Positions 28,899-35,420 of a DNA stretch of 35,420 bases are shown here, in pieces (within the stretch, counting starts at the first letter, position 1; each line of letters opens with the position of its first letter). A program made the position numbers and the translations under genes. Origin of the DNA: Gammaproteobacteria bacterium. Its GTDB lineage: Bacteria > Pseudomonadota > Gammaproteobacteria > JACCYU01. Under the pieces are notes generated by a model, which ran no database searches, was not told where the DNA came from, and worked only from the letters and a program-made list of their open reading frames with translations. The stretch lies in the NCBI GenBank assembly GCA_013695765.1, contig JACCZW010000031.1:1-35420 (forward strand), read 5' to 3'.

Positions 28899-28930
28899 TA
28901 CCTGAAAGTTTCCAAATCCGGAGTTTATCA

Positions 28931-29554
28931 ATGGGTAACAAGCAGCAACCAGAACCCCCGGCGACTGGCGTTAATGGCGAGGATCAGCGCTTCGATGCCG
29001 CGGATGCATCCCCCGCGCCTGCGGAAACAGCCGCCGGGCCCGAGACGCCTGCCGCGGATGACGAAGAAGTCATCGATATCGGCGCGCTGATGGCCGCCCT
29101 GGACGAAGCCAATGCCAGAGCCGATGAATACTGGAACACGTTGCTGCGCGCGCGCGCCGAGATGGAGAATCTGCGCAAACGTAGCGCGCGCGAACTGGAG
29201 CAGGCGCACAAGTACGCTGTCGAGCGTTTCGCAACCGAATTGCTGGCAGTAAAGGACAGTCTGGAAATGGGCGTCGATGCGGCCGGCGGCGAGACCGAAG
29301 CGGTCAAGCTGCGCGAAGGCACGGAACTGACCTTGAAGATGTTGGGTCGCGTGCTGGAGAAGTTCAATATCAGCGAGATCGATCCGCACGGTCAAGCCTT
29401 CGACGCCGCACGCCATCAGGCTATGACCTTGCAGGAAAATAGCGAGTTACCGCCCAACACGGTGGTGGCCGTGATGCAGAAAGGCTACACGCTCAACGAG
29501 CGTCTGCTGCGTCCGGCGATGGTCATCGTATCAAAGGCGCCTGAAGCAGGCTGA
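28931..29554 (+). CDS. grpE: Nucleotide exchange factor GrpE
   Basis: GrpE releases ADP from DnaK and so drives the chaperone cycle. The 207-residue protein has a disordered, Pro/Ala-rich acidic start (to about 50), then the long dimerising helix (ALMAALDEANARADEYWNTLLRARAEMENLRKRS, about 55-90) and the C-terminal beta domain with IDPHGQAFDAARHQAM and VVAVMQKGYTLNERLLRPAMVIVSK. The ATG at 28931 has GGAG upstream. It lies between hrcA and dnaK in the standard order. Confidence 0.96.
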   Translation: MGNKQQPEPPATGVNGEDQRFDAADASPAPAETAAGPETPAADDEEVIDIGALMAALDEANARADEYWNTLLRARAEMENLRKRSARELEQAHKYAVERFATELLAVKDSLEMGVDAAGGETEAVKLREGTELTLKMLGRVLEKFNISEIDPHGQAFDAARHQAMTLQENSELPPNTVVAVMQKGYTLNERLLRPAMVIVSKAPEAG

Positions 29555-29593
29555 TGCTGCACACGCTAACACCTGGCGATCGACCTCAATACG

Positions 29594-29622
29594 CTTGAAT
29601 TCCGTAGCCGCGCCCACATCTA
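29594..29622 (+). promoter_or_regulatory. Heat-shock (sigma32-type) promoter of dnaK
   Basis: CTTGAA (29594-29599) and CCACATCTA (29614-29622) are 14 nt apart. The -10 matches CCCCATnTA at eight of nine positions. The spacing and quality equal those of the lon promoter at 5311-5339. It lies about 49 nt before the dnaK start. A small palindrome, CTAGGGCCTAG (29620-29630), overlaps its downstream edge and the predicted start site. Confidence 0.7.
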
Positions 29623-29670
29623 GGGCCTAGTTCAAAATTCTGCTAGACGCATTTTAGTTGGAGATAAATC

Positions 29671-31596
29671 ATGGGAAAAATCATTGGCATTGATCTCGGC
29701 ACCACCAATTCCTGCGTGGCCGTGATGGAAGGCAAGGCCGCCAAAGTTATCGAGAACAGCGAGGGTGACCGCACGACCCCTTCCATCGTCGCCTTCGCCA
29801 GTGACGGCGAGGTGCTGGTGGGACAGAGCGCCAAGCGTCAGGCGGTGACCAATCCGGCCAACACGGTGTACGCGGTCAAGCGCCTGATCGGGCGCCGGTA
29901 CCAGGAAGACGCGGTGCAGAAGGACATCAAGCTGGTGCCGTACAAGATCGTCAAGGCGGACAACGGTGACGCCTGGGTGGAGGCGCAAGTCAAGAAGATG
30001 GCGCCGCCAGAAGTCTCTGCGCGGATATTGCAGAAGATGAAAAAGACCGCCGAGGATTATCTGGGTGAGACCGTGACCGAGGCGGTGATCACGGTGCCGG
30101 CCTATTTTAACGATTCGCAGCGTCAGGCCACCAAGGACGCCGGCAGGATCGCCGGCCTGGATGTCAAGCGCATCATCAACGAGCCCACCGCTGCGGCGCT
30201 GGCCTACGGCATGGACAAAAAGCGCGGCGACCGCAAGATCGCGGTTTACGACCTGGGCGGCGGTACCTTCGATATCTCCATAATCGAGATTGCGGAAGTC
30301 GATGGCGAGCATCAGTTCGAGGTGTTGTCCACCAATGGCGATACCTTCCTTGGCGGTGAGGATTTCGACTTTCGCCTGATCGAGTATCTGGCCGACGAGT
30401 TCAAGAAAGACCAGGGCATCGATCTGCACAAGGACCCGTTAGCGGTACAGCGCCTGAAGGACGCGGCCGAAAAAGCCAAGATCGAGCTGTCCTCAAGTCA
30501 GCAGACCGAGGTGAACCTGCCGTATATCACGGCCGATTCCGGCGGGCCTAAGCATCTGAACATCAAGCTGACGCGCGCCAAGCTGGAATCGCTGGTGGAA
30601 GCGTTGATTCAGCGCACCATCGAGCCATGTCGCATCGCGCTCAAGGACGCCGAACTTTCGGCCAAGGACATCGACGACGTCATCCTGGTCGGCGGCCAGA
30701 CGCGCATGCCCAAGGTGCAGCAGATCGTCAAAGACATCTTCGGTAAGGAACCGCGCAAGGACGTGAATCCCGACGAGGCCGTCGCGGTGGGCGCCGCCAT
30801 ACAGGGCGGTGTGCTGGGCGGCGACGTGAAAGACGTGTTGTTGCTGGACGTGACGCCGCTGTCGTTAGGTATCGAAACCCTCGGCGGCGTGATGACCAAG
30901 TTGATCGAGAAAAACACGACCATCCCGACCAACGCGAAACAGGTGTTTTCGACCGCCGAGGACAATCAGACTGCGGTTACCGTGCATGTGTTGCAGGGCG
31001 AGCGCGAGATGGCCAGCGCCAACAAGTCGCTGGGCCGCTTCGATCTGGCGGATATTCCGCCATCGCCGCGTGGCATGCCGCAGATCGAGGTCACGTTAGA
31101 CCTCGACGCGAACGGTATCTTGAACGTCTCGGCCAAGGACAAGGCCACCGGCAAGCAACAGTCCATCGTCATCAAGGCGTCTTCGGGGCTGTCCGATGAC
31201 GAGATCGACAAGATGGTTCGGGACGCCGAGGCGCACGTCGAGGAAGACCGCAAGTTCCACGAGACGGTCGCCGCGCGCAATCAGGGAGACAATTTGATTC
31301 ATGGCGCGGGAAAGTCGCTTAAGGATCTGGGCGACAAGGTCGATCCAGACGAGCGCAAGCAGGTCGAGACCGCCATCGTCGAATTGCGAGAGGCGATGAA
31401 AGGCGACGACAAGGACCAGATCGAAGCGAAGACCGCGACCTTGAGCGAGGCGTCCGCCAAAATTGCCGAGCGCGCGTACGCGCAGAAGCAGGACGGCGGA
31501 GACAAGCCTACCGGCGGCGAAGCGAACACAAAAAAGAGCAATTCCGACGATGTCGTCGATGCCGAGTTCGAGGAAGTCGACGACCGCAAAAAGTAA
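29671..31596 (+). CDS. dnaK: Molecular chaperone DnaK (Hsp70)
   Basis: DnaK binds exposed hydrophobic peptides in an ATP-controlled cycle with DnaJ and GrpE. The 641-residue product has the nucleotide-binding domain ([16 protein letters not shown] at the N-terminus, [26 protein letters not shown]), the linker [18 protein letters not shown], the substrate-binding beta sandwich, the helical lid and the C-terminal [13 protein letters not shown], close to the EEVKD tail of proteobacterial DnaK. The ATG at 29671 follows GGAG. It has its own sigma32-type promoter and is separated from dnaJ by an unusual 398-base region. Confidence 0.98.
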   Translation: MGKIIGIDLGTTNSCVAVMEGKAAKVIENSEGDRTTPSIVAFASDGEVLVGQSAKRQAVTNPANTVYAVKRLIGRRYQEDAVQKDIKLVPYKIVKADNGDAWVEAQVKKMAPPEVSARILQKMKKTAEDYLGETVTEAVITVPAYFNDSQRQATKDAGRIAGLDVKRIINEPTAAALAYGMDKKRGDRKIAVYDLGGGTFDISIIEIAEVDGEHQFEVLSTNGDTFLGGEDFDFRLIEYLADEFKKDQGIDLHKDPLAVQRLKDAAEKAKIELSSSQQTEVNLPYITADSGGPKHLNIKLTRAKLESLVEALIQRTIEPCRIALKDAELSAKDIDDVILVGGQTRMPKVQQIVKDIFGKEPRKDVNPDEAVAVGAAIQGGVLGGDVKDVLLLDVTPLSLGIETLGGVMTKLIEKNTTIPTNAKQVFSTAEDNQTAVTVHVLQGEREMASANKSLGRFDLADIPPSPRGMPQIEVTLDLDANGILNVSAKDKATGKQQSIVIKASSGLSDDEIDKMVRDAEAHVEEDRKFHETVAARNQGDNLIHGAGKSLKDLGDKVDPDERKQVETAIVELREAMKGDDKDQIEAKTATLSEASAKIAERAYAQKQDGGDKPTGGEANTKKSNSDDVVDAEFEEVDDRKK

Positions 31597-31626
31597 CGTC
31601 AACAACAAAGCTTGCAGCAAGATAGT

Positions 31627-31670
31627 GCCGCATGACGCACGAGGTATTTTGCCCGTATTCGCCATGCGGC
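31627..31670 (+). repeat. Inverted repeat downstream of dnaK
   Basis: GCCGCATG (31627-31634) and CATGCGGC (31663-31670) are perfect 8-bp inverted copies around a 28-nt loop, starting about 30 nt after the dnaK stop. No T-run follows. It may help end or process the dnaK transcript before the element at 31705. Confidence 0.4.
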
Positions 31671-31704
31671 CTGGTTATATGTTAATGCGCAGTTCGTGAA
31701 CTTT

Positions 31705-31951
31705 TGTAGGGTGGATTAAGGCGCGCTGCGCTGAATCGACCGCGCCAGCGATGAGCGCCTTGCCTTCGTGCGAGCCATCCCTGGCGGTACGACCGCCATC
31801 GTGGAACTCCGGCCCGGCCCATCCATTGCCGGGCGTGCGCGGGCGCAAAGCTTCAATTGCTTTTCGCAAGCGCACGCACCGGGTCGGTGGATATGCTCGC
31901 TAAGCTTGCGTGTATTTGTCGAACGGGGCGGCGGGCTTTATCCACCCTACA
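31705..31951. mobile_element. MITE-like palindromic element between dnaK and dnaJ
   Basis: The element is 247 bp. Its ends are inverted copies: TGTAGGGTGGAT at 31705-31716 and ATCCACCCTACA at 31940-31951 (12 of 12), with partial pairing continuing inward (TAA against TTT). Inside are two perfect 7-bp hairpins: TGGCGGT/ACCGCCA (31782-31798, 3-nt loop) and GCCCGGC/GCCGGGC (31812-31834, 9-nt loop). A further pairing of CGCAAGC with GCTTGCG lies to the right. It encodes no protein I can support. GTAGGGTGGAT-type palindromes recur as dispersed REP-like repeats in gammaproteobacteria, by recollection only. No target-site duplication is obvious. Confidence 0.55.
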
Positions 31952-31994
31952 TGGCTGCAGTTTAAAACGCGGGTCAGTAATGGAACAGCGGTGA

Positions 31995-33116
31995 ATGGAG
32001 AAACGCGACTACTATGAGGTTCTGGGTGTGGATCGCTCCGCGCCCCAGGCGGATCTAAAAAAAGCCTATCGCCGCCTGGCGATGAAGCACCATCCCGATC
32101 GCAGACCGGATGACGAGGCGGCCGCGCAGCAGTTCAAGCAGGCCAAGGAAGCCTATGAAGTGCTCTCCGATCCCCAAAAGCGCGCGGCTTACGATCAGTT
32201 CGGGCACGCGGGTGTCGAGGGCGCACCAGGCGGCGCGCGCGGCGGGTTCGGCGATATTTTCGATGACATCTTTGGCGACATCTTCGGCGGCGGGCGCGGC
32301 GGGACGCGCGCGCCCCGTGGCACCGATCTTCAGTACAATCTGGAACTCAGTCTGGAAGAAGCCGTGCTCGGCACGGAAGCGAAGATCCGCATTCCCAGTC
32401 TGGTCGAATGCGGGACCTGCAAGGGCAGCGGTGCGGCGCCCGGGACTTCGCCGCAAACCTGCGAGACCTGCGGCGGGATCGGTCAGATCCGCATGCAGCA
32501 GGGGTTTTTCTCTGTACAGCAGCCCTGTCCCCGCTGCCGGGGTGCGGGCAAAGTAATCACCGACCCTTGCGGCACCTGCCGTGGTCAGGGCAGGGTCGAG
32601 GAATCCAGGACTTTATCCGTAACCGTGCCCGCGGGTGTGGACAGCGGCGATCGCATCCGTCTGGCGGAAGAGGGCGAGGCGGGCGCGCGGGGCGGCCGCG
32701 CTGGGGACTTGTACGTGCAGATTCAGGTCAAGCCGCATGCGCTGTTCACACGCAATGGTCACAATCTCATCTGTCAGGTGCCGGTCAGTATCTCTACCGC
32801 GACGCTGGGCGGTGACCTCGAAGTGCCGACCCTGACCGGCCGCGCCAAACTCAAGATTCCCGCCGAGACTCAGACCGGCAAACCGTTCCGGCTGCGCGGC
32901 AAGGGCGTCAAACCCGTGCGCGGCGGCGCCGAAGGGGACTTGATCTGTCAAATCCAGGTGGAGACGCCGGTTAATCTGACCAGGCGGCAGCGGGAACTCA
33001 TGGAAGAGTTGCACCAGAGCCTGATCGATGGCGGAGAGCGCCATAATCCGCAGGCGCAAAGCTGGCTGAACGGGGTGAAAGGCTTCTTCGAGGACATGAA
33101 ACTCTGGCGTCGATAA
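31995..33116 (+). CDS. dnaJ: Co-chaperone DnaJ (Hsp40)
   Basis: DnaJ delivers substrates to DnaK and stimulates its ATPase. The 373-residue type I protein has a J domain with HPD at 33-35, a Gly/Phe-rich stretch at about 70-110, four zinc-binding CxxCxGxG repeats ([32 protein letters not shown]) and the C-terminal substrate domains. The start is the ATG at 31995. It completes the chaperone cluster, but the 398-base gap after dnaK, mostly filled by a palindromic element, makes simple read-through expression uncertain. Confidence 0.97.
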   Translation: MEKRDYYEVLGVDRSAPQADLKKAYRRLAMKHHPDRRPDDEAAAQQFKQAKEAYEVLSDPQKRAAYDQFGHAGVEGAPGGARGGFGDIFDDIFGDIFGGGRGGTRAPRGTDLQYNLELSLEEAVLGTEAKIRIPSLVECGTCKGSGAAPGTSPQTCETCGGIGQIRMQQGFFSVQQPCPRCRGAGKVITDPCGTCRGQGRVEESRTLSVTVPAGVDSGDRIRLAEEGEAGARGGRAGDLYVQIQVKPHALFTRNGHNLICQVPVSISTATLGGDLEVPTLTGRAKLKIPAETQTGKPFRLRGKGVKPVRGGAEGDLICQIQVETPVNLTRRQRELMEELHQSLIDGGERHNPQAQSWLNGVKGFFEDMKLWRR

Positions 33117-33132
33117 GATCATGGGCGCCGGT

Positions 33133-34221
33133 TCATGCCTGTGTCGCGTCTCTAGTGGCCTCTTTAACAAACACCCGCTGATTGAGCGGCCGCACATACA
33201 CGCGGTCGCCCTGCTTGAGCTTGTCGCGCGCGGGATCGCCACGCGGGATTTCCACCCGGATCAAATCGTCGTATCCCGGTTGATGCAAGTCCAGACGCAG
33301 CAGCGCGCCGGCGATCGTTACGTTGTCCACATCCACCACTAGGTAACCGCCATCGGCGTCGCTCGGCTGCAGCGCCACTTCAAACTCGTGCGGCCGGACA
33401 TAGGCGACGGCGTCCATGTTGGACGTCTCAGCGTGTTCTGGCAGATGCACGCGCACCGCGTCGCCGATATGCGCCCAGCCCCGGTGCACGCGGCCCTGAA
33501 AAAGATTCACCTGCCCGACGAATGAATACACGAAAGGCGAGGCCGGATGATCGTAAACCTCCGCCGGTGTGCCGATCTGTTCGACCTTGCCCTGATTCAT
33601 TACCACCACCCGATCCGAGACCTCCATAGCCTCCTCCTGGTCGTGAGTAACGAACACCGATGTTACATGCAGCTCGTCGTGCAGGCGGCGCAGCCACACC
33701 CGCAGATCGCGGCGCACCATGGTGTCCAGCGCGCCGAAGGGTTCGTCCAGCAGCAACACTTTCGGCTCAACCGCCAGCGCGCGCGCCAGCGCGACCCGCT
33801 GCCGCTGACCACCCGAGAGTTGCGGTGGATACCGATCCGCCAGCGACTCCACCTGCACCAGCTTCAGCAACTCCAGCACGCGAGCGCGTATCTCATGCTC
33901 CGGCGGCCGCACATTTACGCGGTCGCACGCGCAGACCGAAGGCGACGTTTTCGAAGACGGACATATGCCGGAACAGCGCGTAATGCTGGAACACACCTGG
34001 CGCTCACGCACATGGCTGGAAGTGGCGTCCTCGCCATGAAAATACACATTGCCCGCATCGGCCCACTCCAGCCCGGCTATGATGCGCAGCAAGGTGGTCT
34101 TGCCGCATCCCGACGGCCCCAGCAGGGCCACCAGTTCGCCGGTTGGCACCTTCAAAGATATGTCTTTCAGCGCCTGAAAAGCGCCAGACGCCTTGGACAC
34201 ACCCCGGATCTCGATACTCAT
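33133..34221 (-). pseudogene. cysA: Sulfate/thiosulfate importer ATPase CysA, with compensated frameshift across the Q-loop
   Basis: This is the ABC ATPase of the CysTWA sulfate importer. It is open for 362 codons, with Walker [10 protein letters not shown], signature LSGGQRQR, Walker [13 protein letters not shown]-loop VTHD and a C-terminal TOBE-like region. After HVRERQV, however, the translation becomes [20 protein letters not shown]. The expected family sequence [19 protein letters not shown] appears in another frame of the same DNA, at about 33912-33992. About seven bases are missing near 33993, and the frame is restored near 33912. The Q-loop glutamine, needed to couple ATP to transport, is therefore lost. 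The ATG overlaps the cysW stop as ATGA. This is either a decaying gene or sequence error. Confidence 0.8.
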
Positions 34222-35110
34222 TGCGCACGCTCCTGATGTATTGCTTTAATTTCCTGTTGCGTACGCCACTCGACCACGCTTTTGACAATCAGGGTCACCA
34301 TCGCGAGGCCGGCCAGCAAGGTGGCAACCGCGAAGGCGGCGGCGAACTGATATTCGTTGTAGAGAATTTCGATGTGCAGCGGTATGGTGTTGGTATACTC
34401 GCGGATGCGCCCCGACACCACCGACACCGCGCCGAATTCTCCCATGGCCCGCGCGTTGCACAGAATGACGCCGTACAGCAGCGACCACTTGATCGACGGC
34501 AGCGTTACGCGCCAGAACGTTTTCCAGCCCGATGCACCCAGGGTGAGCGCGGCTTCTTCGGCGTCGGTGCCCTGTTCGTGCATATGCGGGATCAACTCGC
34601 GCGCGACGAACGGAAACGTGATAAATGTCGTGGCCAGTACGATCCCCGGTACCGCGAAAATGATCTTGATGTGTACGTGTCGAGCCAGTCACCGAACCAG
34701 CCCCGCGCGCCGAACATCAGTACGAACACCATGCCCGCAACCACCGGCGACACCGCGAACGGCAGGTCGATCAAGGTGATAAGGAACTGCTTGCCGCGGA
34801 AATGAAATTTTGCGATCGCCCAGGCCGCCACCAGCCCGAACAACACGTTCAGCGGCAGCGAGATCGCCGCCACCAGCAGAGTGAGCCTGATCGCGTCCAG
34901 TGCGTACGGCTCCGTAATGGCGGCAAGATACGCGTTCCAGCCGTTCGCCAATCCCTGTGTAAAGACCGCGACCAGGGGCACCACCAGAAACAGTGCTAGA
35001 AATGCAAGTGCCAGCCCGGTCAGCAGCCATCGCACCCACGCGGTCTCAGTAGTCGCATGGCGCCGTGCCGACACAGGTACGGCATCCGGCAGAGTTAATA
35101 CTGCGGCCAT
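34218..35110 (-). pseudogene. cysW: Sulfate importer permease CysW, broken by a one-base frameshift
   Basis: CysW is one of two membrane subunits of the sulfate importer. The 5' part runs from an ATG at 35110 (MAAVLTLPDAVPVSA) through several membrane helices to GDWLDTY at about 34673. It then shifts into a nonsense tail. In the next frame the family sequence resumes at once ([19 protein letters not shown], then [28 protein letters not shown] with the EAA loop) and runs to the stop at 34218. One missing base near 34672 explains it. Restored, the protein would be about 297 residues, normal for CysW. It starts two bases after the cysT stop and overlaps cysA by four. Confidence 0.85.
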
Positions 35111-35112
35111 CT

Positions 35113-35420
35113 TTAAGTTCCCCGCTTGAGGCTCCACAACTGGAGCACATTTATAGCGAATAGCAAAATGAACGAGACGATCAGCATCACCACCCCCAGC
35201 GCAGCCGCGCCGGCGTAGTCGTATTGCTCCAGCTTGGTAATGATCAAAAGCGGCGTGATCTCGGTGCGGTACGGCATGTTGCCGGAGATGAATACCACCG
35301 AGCCGTACTCGCCGATGGCGCGCGCGATCGCCAGCGCAAAGCCGGTGAGCAACGCCGGCCACAACGCGGGCATGATGATGCGACGGAAAATTTGCCAGCG
35401 ATGCGCGCCCAGACTGGCCG
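35113..35420 (-). CDS. cysT: Sulfate importer permease CysT (CysU), C-terminal part
   Basis: This is the C-terminal part of the first permease of the sulfate/thiosulfate ABC importer, cut by the window edge. The frame is open from 35420 to the TAA at 35113. It shows the EAA loop ([21 protein letters not shown]), [22 protein letters not shown] and [20 protein letters not shown], typical of CysT, and a last membrane helix ending in [10 protein letters not shown]. This part is intact, unlike the two downstream genes of the same operon. The sulfate-binding protein gene would be expected upstream, outside the window. Confidence 0.9.
   Translation of the reverse strand, partial: ASLGAHRWQIFRRIIMPALWPALLTGFALAIARAIGEYGSVVFISGNMPYRTEITPLLIITKLEQYDYAGAAALGVVMLIVSFILLFAINVLQLWSLKRGT

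Noticed and set aside
27655..29670. CIRCE operator in the hrcA-grpE-dnaK region
   Set aside because: I looked for TTAGCACTC with a 9-nt gap and GAGTGCTAA and found no match. The hrcA inverted repeat has different bases.

Overview
The window looks like a chromosomal segment of a free-living, moderately GC-rich gammaproteobacterium outside the enteric group, possibly Chromatiales-like. I infer this from gene order and protein sequence, not from a search. The evidence is the tig-clpP-clpX-lon-hup-tRNA-ppiD-fabI run, a yafS-rnhA-dnaQ block beside mltD, the smpB/ratA-rnfH/bamE-fur/recN-nadK/hrcA-grpE-dnaK-dnaJ run, and a cysteine-free Fur of the Pseudomonas kind. Nearly all genes are housekeeping. 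I see no phage, CRISPR array, integrase or transposase gene.

Layout. 1-419 is stop-rich and has no convincing gene, apart from one possible 38-residue membrane peptide at 287-403. 420-1349 (-) is a CPBP intramembrane protease, followed by tRNA-Leu(UAG). 1689-7850 (+) is the protein quality control block tig, clpP, clpX, lon; lon has a heat-shock-type promoter. 7851-8601 holds a near-consensus sigma70 promoter, a structured leader of about 200 nt with a tandem 16-bp repeat, hup, tRNA-Val(UAC) and tRNA-Asp(GUC). ppiD (+) and fabI (-) converge over an inverted repeat. 11604-17894 (+) is an oligopeptide-type ABC importer operon (anchored binding protein, two enlarged permeases, fused double ATPase). 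A PP2C phosphatase and mltD follow on the - strand. Then come yafS, rnhA and dnaQ (+), smpB (-), ratA-rnfH (+), bamE (-), fur (+), recN and nadK (-), and the hrcA-grpE-dnaK-dnaJ chaperone cluster (+). A palindromic, MITE-like element sits between dnaK and dnaJ. The window ends inside a sulfate importer operon cysT-cysW-cysA (-) in which cysW is frameshifted and cysA carries a compensated double frameshift that destroys the Q-loop.

How the genes work together. Two proteostasis clusters (trigger factor/ClpXP/Lon/PpiD and HrcA/GrpE/DnaK/DnaJ) lie about 20 kb apart. lon and dnaK carry promoters of the same sigma32 design (CTTGAA, 14-nt spacer, CCxCATxTA). hrcA has its own sigma70-type promoter, with paired 9-bp direct repeats and an 11-bp inverted repeat that is not CIRCE. 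The least explained items are the hup leader, the hrcA control region, the dnaK-dnaJ element, the decayed sulfate importer, and a 12-residue gap in the RecN ATPase head.
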